Of a stretch of DNA of 64,000 nt, positions 1 to 9,963 are shown one piece after another. The translations under genes and the position numbers were made by a program. The notes beneath the pieces were generated by a model. It ran no database searches and was not told the DNA's origin. It was given only the letters and a program-made list of their open reading frames with translations. Location of the stretch: contig OZ038380.1 of the NCBI GenBank assembly GCA_964036045.1, forward strand, positions 188,262,694 to 188,326,693, read 5' to 3'. Numbering within the stretch: the stretch's first letter is position 1; the number at the start of each line of letters is the position of its first letter. This DNA comes from Eutreptiella sp. 'Long Island Sound 2002'. Taxonomy: Eukaryota; Euglenozoa; Euglenophyceae; Eutreptiales; Eutreptiaceae.

Positions 1-639
1 ATTGATTCTTGGTTTTTGTGGGTTGTTGTAACAATTGAAATCCCAAACGTGCAGCCGAATCTTGCCAAACCGTAGCCAAAAGTGGTATATGTTCTGGCCC
101 TGCCCTGAATTTTGCGGCTCCTCTGCACTCACTTGTTGGCAACATTTAGTAGCCTATTTCTCAATCTATTTTTTTTTATAAAAAGAACAAGCGGGGGGGG
201 GCTCCACGAGATGGGGAAGGGCAGTGTGCGGGCTGTGATCGCCTCTGAAGGGTATGTGTCGGACGTGGAAGTCAGATTGCACAATGTACACATGCATGAT
301 TAGGTACTTATAACAAAGAACGATGAGCATGTTGAAGAAATTTCAATGATGCAATGCTACACGATATGTTGTGGAGGTTGTGGAAAAGTAGGATTAAATG
401 AATTCTTCGTCTTTCGTGCTTGGTCTAGCTTTTCCTTTGCTGGTGCGAAGCACCATCAAAAGAAAAGCCTTATTATGGTTTTTAGCCATTTTCGGGTCAC
501 CTTTCTATGTTGAAAATGGAGCCGGGCGGTGACAAACAAAGGCAAAAACACTCCTTTGCCTTGTGTTTCAGCTAGCAGCGCAAAGACAGGGAGGGTGCAG
601 TTGGCAAGATTAGGGACACAGGGTGCAAATAGCATAAAA
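1..639. other. Intergenic, nothing recognised
   Basis: AT-leaning sequence with no recognisable coding domain, RNA gene or strong repeat. A short G run lies near 190. The open frames here are short and have no coding character. Confidence 0.5.
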
Positions 640-1345
640 TTGACCTATTCATAACTCGGGCCTATTGTATCGGATTCTGATGAAAATTGGGGCAATTTTG
701 GTCAATCTGGGGGTGTTCCTTTCGTTTTTGAGCTTAATAAGGCGGCTGCGTGCGCTGAAAATCAACGAATCAAAAAGCGGTGCTAAAACAAAATGACGGC
801 GAGTTTCAATTATACAGGAAGATGCAGCTTTTAGAATCATTTACAAATCAGGTCTTAGATCGAAATTTCGTGCAGTGTAGCCCGATTTCACTTCCGACAG
901 TCAAAATGAAAGATCGCAAATGCCGGCGACTGCGAAATGCACGCGTGCACAGCAAATAAATAATATGGCAAATAGATTTCTTGAGATTTGGGGCCTGTGC
1001 CTTATATATAGTGTTATTTGGTACCTCCACTTTGCTATTGCACCTTTAAATCGCATCCCTAGCTTATATGGAATTAGTGGATGCTAGAAAAGAAGTGAAA
1101 ACCTTGTAAAGGTCCTAACTTTGTAAAACAGCCATGGTGAATCCAAATAAATATGACGGCGAGAATCGGCTCTCCGAGGCGGTCATTTAGAGGGGCTGCA
1201 TCGTAGACTTTTGAGGTATGTTTCGTTTCGGCGCGCGGATTGTATATAAGGGCATAAGGACTGCTTTTAGAGGGGGGCGGGGCCCCATTCCCCGGCCCCC
1301 CAATTAAAAGCCCCCCATGGCGGGGGAGGTGAACAAGTATAGACT
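640..1345. repeat. Diverged direct repeat R1, copy a
   Basis: This stretch aligns in the same orientation with 3410-4125. Shared landmarks in order are ATAACTCGGGCCTATTG, a segment with TTTACAARTCAGGTC, ATATAGTGTTATTYGGTACC, CATCCCTAGCTTAT, TTGTATATAARGG and a C-rich end with CCATTCCCC followed by GAACAAG. The copies carry many substitutions and small indels, so the duplication is old. I see no coding frame shared by the two. It could be a non-autonomous mobile element or a duplicated promoter/UTR block; the sequence does not decide. Confidence 0.75.
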
Positions 1346-1744
1346 CTTAAAATTCATTATTTTGTTTAGTAGTATGTCGTTACTTAGCTTGCAGCAGTAA
1401 TCGCCGCTATCCGTACAATGTTTAAAGCATTGTTACAACCATTGGAGATTTCACCTTGGAGAGCCTTGAGAAGGAGTCAAAATATCTCTCCTGTAGAAAA
1501 TACATGTTTAGACCAGTGGAAAACATGACACCATTCATCACAGTATATGAAAGGTTTCTGAAAAGGAAGGTTCACATGAATTCGTCGTGCGTTGTGCGGC
1601 TTTTCTTTTCAAGGTGCCAAGCAACATGAAAAGAGAAGCCTTGCTGCATTAAAGCAATTGTGTTGCCGCTTTGTAATACACGCGACATCATGCAATGTGA
1701 CTCCATCGGCACGTGCTCTATCTCAATGAACAACAATCTCGTTC

Positions 1745-2275
1745 CACTCATTGCACTTGCCCTCTGTTGTGTAGCCCCCCTCCACTTGTTGGACAAGGAG
1801 TCCCGAAAAGTTATTGCGGTGTGCGCACGGTACCAGCACAAGAAATGAGAGCAGGATGCTTTAAGCAAACACCCAAGCCATTCCAATTCAATGATCAATG
1901 TTCATCGAACAATCAACCCGCTCACTTTTTGTTTGGTTCAGGTGGATGGTATACAAGCTATTGGAACAAATATTTGCATTGTTCTTGCTTGAGATGCATT
2001 GTTTCCTCTCTTACTTACCACTTGTACTCCCCATTTGCCGTGTATACAATACACAAAGAGATGATTGTGGAATGGTTGGATGGCGCGTTGCATTCAGCTT
2101 GCAGCATAGTTTACCAGTTCTTTGTGTTTGTGGATATAGAAAGTTTTGGCCGAGCCAATGGGGACATGACGAGCTGAATGAATACACTCAGCATGTTCAA
2201 CAATTTGTTTCCCAGGAGACTGGGGGATCCGCGGTGCATTCATGCAAATTTTATATTTACACATCTCTTTTTGAG
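1745..2275 (+). pseudogene. Decayed CRAL-TRIO (Sec14-like) fragment, copy A
   Basis: Translated plus-strand pieces match the lipid-binding domain encoded by the intact minus-strand gene at 8638-9963. LLDKESRKVIAVCARYQHKK corresponds to the FLDRESRKVIVVRARYHNKN region, and further on a piece reading IVEWLDGALH, then FVFVDIESFGRANGDMTS, then a shifted frame containing VHSCKFYIY. About 200 bp near 1850-2060 has no counterpart in the intact copy and separates two segments that are contiguous there. Frameshifts and stops break the frame. The orientation is opposite to the other copies. It is clearly non-functional as it stands. Confidence 0.8.
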
Positions 2276-3409
2276 CACTATCAATGCTTGCCGGAGTGAG
2301 TCATTAGGAAAAGTTGCATTTTAGCCCACACCATGTGGTCTAGAGGCATTGGGCGCCGGGGATTTTCCAAGCCGTCACTCAAAAGTGTGGTGTCCACGTG
2401 ACCTCATGGCGCCGCGGACCACGTGGAAGTAGAGGTAGGCCAGGGATTGATAATAGGAGCTCCAACATGGAAGCCGCCACTATGCATAATGTTCACGCTC
2501 CAAACAAAAGTAACTGAGAGTTTCAAACCAAAACAACTTGATACTCTGTTGATATTTCATCATTATAATTATCTAGGTGTTCTGGGAACCAATCGAGATC
2601 TGCTTTCAAGGATTTGCTCCGATCTCCGCAATTTATTAAACACGGTCCCGGGCTATGTTCGCACAAGCCAGGAGGAGCCGACGGGCTCTAGCTTGATTCA
2701 CTTCCGGAGTCCCAAAGAAAATAGCAAGGGTGGAACTGCAAACGGTTTGTGCTTGCATGATTAAGTTGTACAGATGTCTGCAATGGCCTTACCGAATCGG
2801 CCTAGGCATCTACACTGTTTTGGTTTCGTGGCTGCCACTCACGGAAGGGGTCTCCTCTACCATAGGTTCCCCCTGGCTTGTTCTCCGGGATTCAGCTTGG
2901 CACCACTAGCACCTCCGGCCATCCTCACCCGTGCCTACTACCTAAGTGAAGAACTCCTACCAGATCCATGCTTCAGTGTAGAGCTAGCTTCTCCAATCTA
3001 CGTCGGGTAACGGTTCTACTTGACACCCATTTGCACGAGTCTTTCTGTTGAAGTGATGAGTCAACAAAATCAGCTGCGGCTTTTGAACGAAGAATTGGTT
3101 GACTTGTGATTTATGGATTTTTGGAGAAATGCATTAATGAAAAAGGATTTTCAAGACACAAAAGATGATTTTAGGTTATTTGGATGACAGAATGACTGAT
3201 TGAGCTTTTGGTGTTGCTCCAACCATTTGTAATTGAAAGTTACAAAAAATGCGGTATTTCATAATTGTGCAGCCACCGCCATGTCAAGGCTATCTTTATC
3301 ATGCATTAAATGATATGCATTTGTGGCGATTTGTAAGAATATGTTTCCTAAAAGAAAAAAAGACGCATATGTATGCTGCGAAGATTGGTGTTTTGACCCA
3401 TATAGCGTT
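2276..3409. other. Intergenic, nothing recognised
   Basis: No domain, RNA gene or repeat recognised. Two short plus-strand open frames (2423-2764 and 2774-3010) have no family resemblance and no GC-rich third-position bias like that of the GC-island genes in the window. Confidence 0.45.
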
Positions 3410-4125
3410 AAAGCCGAACAATTGATAACTCGGGCCTATTGTTTCGGATTTGGATGAACCAAAAGCTAGTTTTGATGAATACCTTATGCACTATTAGTAT
3501 CTATTGTCAAAAAGGCGGCGTCGAGCACTCAGCTTTGGAAAATGAAAGATCGGTACTGGAGAATGCCTAAAATATATGTACAGCAACGAACTGCTTCTGT
3601 AGTGGTAGCTTGCCCAAATTCATTTACAAGTCAGGTCTCCGATCTAGATTTCGTGGCTTGTAGCCAATTTTGTGGTTGGATAGGCCTTTTGGAGAGCGCG
3701 CCGACATAGGGCCAGATCGCTGTCGCCCGTGCTGTCAAATAATCAATTTCCAATCACGATTTCTTTAGATTTGAGGCATGTGGCTTTGATATAGTGTTAT
3801 TCGGTACCCAAACTTCGCCAGCGCATATCGAGGTCTCATCCCTAGCTTATCCACAATAATTGGATACTAATGTTAAATTGTCAAACTTGTGAAGCTACTA
3901 ACTTTCCAAAACCATGTAATTCATAAAAACGAAAAGTAACATGTTAACCAGCACATCGAAGCGGTAATATGGCACGGCTGTCTTGGTGGTTGTTAAAATA
4001 TGTCTTGTTTCATCACGCGTTTTGTATATAAAGGTATAAAACGGAGTTTTTAAAAAACGGCGGGCTCCCATTCCCCGACCCTCCACCAAAACAGACCCCC
4101 CCCCAAAAAGGGGATTGAACAAGTC
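3410..4125. repeat. Diverged direct repeat R1, copy b
   Basis: Second copy of the block at 640-1345, same orientation, with the same ordered landmarks ending in a C-rich stretch and GAACAAG. It lies immediately beside CRAL-TRIO fragment B, while copy a lies about 400 bp before CRAL-TRIO fragment A. Each R1 copy is therefore close to a decayed piece of the same gene, although the two pieces point in opposite directions. Confidence 0.75.
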
Positions 4126-4177
4126 AATTCCAACCACATCAAACTATGCCCCTCTCTTGATTGCGGTGATTGGGGGT

Positions 4178-4445
4178 GTTTCTAGAAACAAAAATGCCCG
4201 CCACTTCACATGAGCTTATGTAAAATCAATTGATTGCTTCCTATCAAATTGACGGGCAATCAAGAGCCGCATGAAGAAATCATCATCTGCGCACCTGTGG
4301 ACCCCAAAATCATATTCTACCACACCTACAGGAACCTGCGCCCGCATTTTCTCGAAAGAATCATGCTTCTGTAAAAATGTTCTCGTAGGTATAGAGGATT
4401 GACGTGTTTGCTCCGATTGAGCTCCTCTTCTGTCGCCCCTACCAA
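4178..4445 (-). pseudogene. Decayed CRAL-TRIO fragment, copy B
   Basis: Nucleotide-level match to about 9190-9450 of the intact CRAL-TRIO gene. Shared strings include GCCCGCCACTTCA, CAAATTGACGGGCAATCAAG and GCCCGCATTTTCTC. This covers the segment encoding the end of the linker and the CRAL-TRIO N-terminal helices (FFMRFLIARQFDVKQ in the intact protein). Stops and indels interrupt the frame. Divergence is greater than in fragment C (6290-6545), so this is an older copy. Confidence 0.8.
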
Positions 4446-6279
4446 TGGCCTTTCACAGAGGGTCAAAAATGCAGAACCTCGCCTTCTCTCTTGTACTACC
4501 CCCCCCCCCCCTCCCACATAGTACACATCACACGCTTTGAAACACACGTGCATTTCTTAAGGAATGAGATCGCCGGGACCTTCTCGAAACGGGCCGCTTA
4601 TGCCCTGAAGTGGTCTCCCTCACTCTTACCTCCCCCTCCCAAAGGTCATGGAACCATAAAGAGCCAAATTCTATTGCCTTCGGCAGTGGACCTCGGAGAG
4701 AAGTTGACGGTCAGCCAATTACTCAATCAGTCAAGCAAGCTGTCAATCACACAGTCAGTTGGGCAAGCAGAAAAATAGACAAAAACACACAGCTTGGGTT
4801 TTTTCATTGGCAGACTTGGCTTCAAGCAGTGGGAAAAACAGATTCTGTCGGATCAAACAATGGTCCAACGGTAATGCACCCAACAACAGACTCGTAGGTC
4901 GGCAGTTTGAATCCCGGTCATCTCCGCCCAAACTTACCCTAGTTCAAACTCCGCTGAGCACGAACTTCTGAACACGAAATTTTGCCAACCCCCCCAAAAA
5001 TAATATCCAGTTTCAGGGGATAGAGGCCTCAGAATCAAAAAATCCATTGGGGGATTGTCTTATTGGGCAAAATAATGATTTTACAAAAGGTTGGACATCA
5101 AATATCATGCCTTGGGGTATGCTACGCGAATGAGCCCCCAAAAGGAGGGTATACAATGCCTGCAAATGCGCTTGATCTAACAACCTCTCTTCAAGGTGAT
5201 CCTCGGTACCCAAATACCTGAATATCACATCAAATCTCTTCTCCGTTTCCACAAACACAACCGTACTCACCATCAGTCGAGTTTCAGTTTTCTGTGACCC
5301 AGCAACTTGTTCTCCTCTTCTCCTTTTAAGTGCACCACAGGGGCCTATGGATGCCCCTTCCTACGACAACCTTGCGACATGAGTAAAGTGCAGATCAACG
5401 CACCCTATGGGCCCCATCTCCTTCGTTTCCATGTGTGGGACCACAAGACACCTGCAGGAGCAAATCTCTGCAGCCTGGCCCCCTTTTGACATGGTCGCTC
5501 TTGAGTGGTGGATTTCCCACGTGGGTGTTGATCGCCGCCTTGCTGCACGCTCCCTTCTCCCCCTCTCCCTGTATCATGCGCTGACCAACCCCCCAACGGA
5601 AAAAGCCCATCTCTCCACAAAGCCCTTAGATGATGAAACACAAACCTCACCTCCGTTCTTAAAACGTGCCGCAACTATCTCAGAGCTATCACCCTGCCCC
5701 GCGTTGGGGCCCCGCTTTCCAAGAACCCAAGACCATAACAAGGCCCTGGACGCTGCCTACAAGGACCCAAGAGACCTGCCCGACAGGGTAAAAGCCCCAC
5801 CCCCCCCCAAAAAAAAAGCAACCTTCCCTAGACACCTCGCGGCCAAGCAAAACTGCCAAAACCAACCTGCCAAAAAAATCCCCCACCCGACACTGCCTCC
5901 AACCCAAAACAGCCTCGGATCACCAGTCTTTTCCCCCCAAAACCAATCCACTCCAGCCTTCCAGACTAGCTCCAACACCCAGAACGCAACGTGGTGCACC
6001 TGTTGCCACCCTGCACTACTTACAGGCTCCACACCAGCCCTGCCCGCCCACCCTGAATCCCCCCCCCCACCCGGCATTGCATGGCCGCCACATGCGTTTC
6101 CCTTTTTGCCTTTGTCTGCTAACCCCATGTGTCAGCCCTTTTCTGCCCCTCTCAGCCGTTTGCTCGGTTCCTTCTCACCCGATAGGGGCTGGCTTTGCCA
6201 TCCTCTGGTGATCTGATCTGATGTAAATTAGATTTCAGGACCTCTGCATACGAACGTCTTTGTCGGACTTTTCATGTTG
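4446..6279. other. Intergenic, C-run-rich, with a low-complexity proline-rich open frame
   Basis: Contains C runs near 4499-4512, 5800 and 6060. A plus-strand frame at 5407-6216 stays open for 269 codons, but its product is proline/serine/threonine-rich with no domain I recognise. Its length may just reflect the C-rich composition. I do not call it a gene. Confidence 0.4.
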
Positions 6280-6879
6280 TCACTGCTCGAGTCCCGCTCC
6301 TGCTACGTTCTCGCATGTGAATTGAGGTGTTTGCCCCAATGGAGGGGGCAATTGGTCGAAAGTGCCCTTAGTGATGATGTGGCTGCTCGTCGGTGTGTCA
6401 TCGATGCGCACCTTTGGAGCATCGTTGAAGCGCACTCTCGGCCCATCGTCCACGTGCATTTCAAAGTCACCATCCATCGAGCAGTGGGATGGAGGTGTGT
6501 GGAAGCCACTGCTGGCGTGCTCTAGGTCAATGATCACACCGTTGCTACCCCCCCCTCCCCTTGCGCAAGCACCAGGAAAGTCAGGACAACTACGGTCACA
6601 CCGGGTCCTGGTGCTTGGACAAGGCGGTGCTTGCGTGCGACGCGCGGTACCAAAAGAACCCACATCACCGAAACCTGCCATCCCTCGCCCCAAGCACAAG
6701 GTCGTAACAGGGCTGCGGATTGGAAAGGGGACAGGGTCAAAAGGGATCAATCTCATGCCCATTACCCATATATTTGAGATGAATGAAATCATCCCCACGA
6801 GTAGAACGACTACTAATAGTGGCAGGCCGGTGGACCGGATGTATGTGACAGCCAAGCTGGGAGTAACGACATTAGTCAC
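6280..6879 (-). pseudogene. CRAL-TRIO paralogue N-terminal fragment, copy C
   Basis: From 6290 to 6545 the sequence is nearly identical to about 9386-9636 of the intact gene. It encodes the cytosolic linker with IDLEHASSGFHTPP, MDGDFEMHVDDGPRV and TSSHIITKGTFDQL. The frame continues upstream (towards 6879) into unrelated sequence that still contains a hydrophobic stretch (LLVVVLLVGMISFI), at about the place where the intact protein has its membrane anchor. Downstream it stops soon after the region matching QTPQ. No lipid-binding domain follows, so this is a truncated recent duplicate. The upstream part could be a diverged anchor exon or chance open sequence. Confidence 0.65.
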
Positions 6880-7103
6880 GGCTGACAGCAGTGGTTTGCA
6901 GTACCAAGTATAATGTTGTTATGGGCAGGAGGACTCATCCCAGACATGACACAGCCCGGTGCTCTTTTTGTTACAGCTGCCAGTGCTGAGTGTGGCCCCA
7001 CTCGCTGGGGGGCAGAATCATGGCAAAGCCACAGTACGTAATGATTGCGTGCAGGTCTGTCAGGGGTGTTGAAGAAACATCCCGAATTTCCAGTAGAGGT
7101 ACC

Positions 7104-7216
7104 CTTCCCCCCCCTTGCAAAGTCCCGGGGTAGCGCGCGACGGTCTCCCGGGTGGGGGGGGGAGACGGTCACCAAGTGACGGTGTCCCGGGGGGGGGGGG
7201 GGGGGGCATTGCAAGG
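7104..7216. repeat. G/C-tract inverted module, left boundary of SH3-like segment 1
   Basis: A C run followed by TTGCAAAGTCCCGGGG (about 7106-7130), then a small hairpin around GGTCACCAAGTGACGGT, then GTCCC with a long G run and a second TTGCAAGGG. The first part is the reverse complement of the module at 7709-7773. The hairpin core recurs near 33370 and 57560. Confidence 0.7.
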
Positions 7217-7324
7217 GTATCTCAAGGCAAACTGTGGTACCCTCCACTGACGCAAGCAAAGAGAACACATGTGAAGCGACTTTCGCGTTGATGCGGTGCC
7301 AATGTGTTTCATCCAACACAAATG

Positions 7325-7684
7325 TTATTGAGGATCCAAAGGAACGGTAAAGAACTTCTGGGTACGAGGATAACACACTTTGAATTGTTGCACATCCACC
7401 AGAGTGACCCCACCAGGGCGTATGTACCGAATGTGGCAAAACTGCATCCCATTTGGCGAAGGCCCCACAACAGTGGCCAACACATGTGCACCAAGTGTGC
7501 GGGAGTGGTACCGTACATGGTCACCGGGAGAAAACATCTTGGGTCTGAAGTGGCAACACAACACTCCCATACAACGCCTTTGGAGAGAGAATATCACAGA
7601 ACATACACAGGTGCTTGATTTGTAGTACTGGGACAGCAATGCAAGGCCATGCGTAAAGCAGATGGGCAACACAAACCAGCACAA
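7325..7684 (-). pseudogene. SH3-like domain segment 1 (solitary exon or pseudo-exon)
   Basis: The reverse strand encodes a compact beta-rich domain at about 7376-7537. It begins MFSPGDHVRYHSRTLGAH, continues with LATVVGPSPNG and an IRYIRPGG turn, and ends FKV; the open frame runs on to a stop at 7325. The same pattern (P-G-x-x-V near the start, a small-residue turn, an x-V-x-x-V strand, a basic I-x-Y strand) recurs at 18477-18647, 33449-33607 and 47981-48100. An AG-ended pyrimidine stretch just before the domain could be a splice acceptor. I read it as an SH3-like or Tudor-like fold from pattern only. No longer host gene is visible, so it may be one exon of an intron-rich gene or a decayed copy. 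Confidence 0.4.
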
Positions 7685-7708
7685 TTCATGTTAACTAGAA
7701 AAACATGG

Positions 7709-7773
7709 AAGTGACGGTGTCCCGGGGGGGGGGGGGACTTTGCAAGGGGGGGGACTTTGCAAGGGGGGGGGGT
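7709..7773. repeat. G-tract module, right boundary of SH3-like segment 1
   Basis: Reads AAGTGACGGTGTCCC, a G run, then two units of roughly ACTTTGCAAG followed by G8 or more. It is inverted relative to 7106-7130 and direct relative to 7175-7216. Confidence 0.7.
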
Positions 7774-8637
7774 AGTGTTGTGTGCTGACTCACCTTACCT
7801 TTCTATTGCGCTTTGCACTGTGCAAATCGCAAGCATGTAAAGAATAAAAATTTTGTGGAGAATTTGAAGAAGAAAATGGTTAGAATATAAAAAAAAGGAT
7901 CAATTTTGGAACTTTCCATGTTGGAGCTGCGGTTGGTGGAAAAACTGCATAATCAGGCTGTGTGCCAGCCCCTTGAACCCCCCCCCTATCCCCCAGACCC
8001 AAATAAAAAGGGTGTAAAATATGCTTTACAGGATATTTGATCACTGTGAATGGTCAAGTATCCAAAAAATCGTTTTCGGAAATTACCATTTTTGAGCTGC
8101 AGAGGGGGGAAAAACTGTATAAGTAGGTTGTGCAAGGGACGTAGCCACCATGCACACGCTTCTAATGTCCAAATTCTGAACATGCGCACAACACAATCTC
8201 AGAGATGCTGTACGTGAACTTTCGGCCGATCTTTGAGCAACACTCTCAGGATCCATGGAACAATACACTCTTCGGTCATGCCATGATGGCGGCTCACCAA
8301 ACCAAACATGTCTGTACACGCAGGGTCGTAGTTGAGACACCAAACCAAAGACTAAGACACTGGTAGCGGTTGCAGGCACAAAATTGCTCGCGAACTAATT
8401 GATGCTAACGGGAAAAAATGTGGAACCACAGAACCCATGGCTCAGAAAAGGCGCAGGTTAGAACATTTCCGATAAAAAAAAGGACAGGGCTGATCTGGGA
8501 CATTGTGGTCAGAAAAAAATCACCCGTGGCAACGAAAATCATCAAAAACTGCCGTCCGTTACACGCCAACATGGGCAACTGCATGCAGGACACTACGTAG
8601 CGCAACGCCGATCCGTCTGCAGCATTGCCCCCTCTGA
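7774..8637. other. Intergenic, nothing recognised
   Basis: Downstream flank of the CRAL-TRIO gene. AT-richer, with short C runs near 7980. No poly(A) tract is seen right after the gene's stop codon, so there is no direct sign that the gene is a processed retrocopy. Confidence 0.4.
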
Positions 8638-9963
8638 CTAAGAAGATGCGGCTGGCATTTTCACACCCGGGGGATGGAGCCGCCCAATGAAGACCACGGG
8701 AGGGTTTGGGGCCTGCCCGCCATACTTCTCTGGCAACACTGCAGGGTCGATCTGAGCGGGAAGCATCTCCTTAAACTCTGGGCCGTAGAAATGGATCTTT
8801 GATGCCGTTCGCGGATCAACAAACCCTTTGACCACTTTCCATAGGCTCATGAATACAAAATTTGCATGAATGAACCACAAGTTCCCCAGTCGCTCGGGAA
8901 AGAAATTGTCGAGGATGCTGAGGGTATTCTTCAGGCACGTCATGTCCGCATTGGCGTAGCCGAAACCTTCCAGATCCACAAGCACTGAGAACTGGTGCAC
9001 TCCAGCGCTGGCCCCATGCAATGCGCCATCCAACCATTCAACAATCACATGTTTGGTCTCTTCCGTTGTCCAATTCTTGTTATGGTACCGTGCACGCACC
9101 ACAATGACTTTTCGGGACTCCCTGTCCAGAAAGTCAATATAGACTACACCGAACTGTGCTCGTCTCTGGACGGCGGCGATTGGAGGTCCTTCCGGATACG
9201 AAGTTGCCCGCCACTTCAGATATGCTAACATAAGGGCACTCGATTGTTTCACGTCAAATTGACGGGCAATCAAGAACCGCATAAAGAAGTCGTCATCTAA
9301 GGGCTCGTGGGCCCCAAAGATCATGTACGCTTCTCCCGCACCTGCAGGAACCAGTGCCCGCATTTTCTCAATAGAGCCCCGCTCGTGCGACGTTCTCGCA
9401 GGTACCGTGGATTGAGGTGTTTGCCCCAATGGACGGGACAATTGGTCGAAAGTGCCCTTAGTGATGATGTGGCTGCTCGTCGGTGTGTCATCGATGCGCA
9501 CCTTTGGAGCATCGTCGAAGCGCACTCTCGGCCCATCGTCCACGTGCATTTCAAAGTCACCATCCATCGAGCAGTGGGATGGAGGTGTGTGGAAGCCACT
9601 GCTGGCGTGCTCTAGGTCAATGATCACACCGTTGCGACTGTTTACCGTGGACGAATGCCCTAGTCCCCCTGCAAAGGGACTGTTGACGCACGGTGTGACC
9701 GGATTCCGGATGACAGGCGTGCAACTTCTTTCTCTGGTTGCGCGCTCTTTCGCGACATTATTGCTGTAGTCATGCAGCATACTTGTCAGCATCGTCATTG
9801 CTCGGACCGTGTAGACAAGTGCACAAACCAAAATTAGGATCACGACTCCAAAAAAGATCAGCATGAAAACCGCCCAATCCGGAACGTCATCGTGTGCATG
9901 GCTTCCAACAATCAACAACCCCAAGAACAGCCATGAGAGCCAATGCCTTGGCCTGAGCATCAC
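8638..9963 (-). CDS. Membrane-anchored CRAL-TRIO (Sec14-like) lipid-binding protein
   Basis: Intact single-exon frame of 441 residues. Residues 1-23 look like a signal peptide or first membrane helix (MLRPRHWLSWLFLGLLIVG). Residues about 29-55 form a second strong hydrophobic segment (VFMLIFFGVVILILVCALVY). A polar linker of about 130 residues follows. Then comes a CRAL-TRIO N-terminal helical part (LDDDFFMRFLIARQFDV) and the CRAL-TRIO lipid-binding fold, with FSVLVDLEGFGYANAD, the NFFPERLGNLWFIHANFVF segment and LPEKYGG near the end. These are hallmarks of the Sec14/CRAL-TRIO family, whose members bind and transfer small lipophilic molecules such as phosphoinositides. The anchor suggests a membrane-tethered form. 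Codon use is less GC-biased than in the other genes here. Three broken fragments of the gene lie within 8 kb. The start is the first of two adjacent Met codons. The lipid ligand is unknown. Confidence 0.9.
   Translation of the reverse strand: MMLRPRHWLSWLFLGLLIVGSHAHDDVPDWAVFMLIFFGVVILILVCALVYTVRAMTMLTSMLHDYSNNVAKERATRERSCTPVIRNPVTPCVNSPFAGGLGHSSTVNSRNGVIIDLEHASSGFHTPPSHCSMDGDFEMHVDDGPRVRFDDAPKVRIDDTPTSSHIITKGTFDQLSRPLGQTPQSTVPARTSHERGSIEKMRALVPAGAGEAYMIFGAHEPLDDDFFMRFLIARQFDVKQSSALMLAYLKWRATSYPEGPPIAAVQRRAQFGVVYIDFLDRESRKVIVVRARYHNKNWTTEETKHVIVEWLDGALHGASAGVHQFSVLVDLEGFGYANADMTCLKNTLSILDNFFPERLGNLWFIHANFVFMSLWKVVKGFVDPRTASKIHFYGPEFKEMLPAQIDPAVLPEKYGGQAPNPPVVFIGRLHPPGVKMPAASS

Noticed and set aside
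4850-4935. Possible tRNA around GTAGGTCGGCAGTTTGAATCCCGG
   Set aside because: The T-arm stem does not pair and no acceptor stem can be drawn.
5407-6216. 269-codon proline-rich gene
   Set aside because: C-rich composition explains the openness. No domain, no GC-type third-position bias, and antisense frames are equally open.
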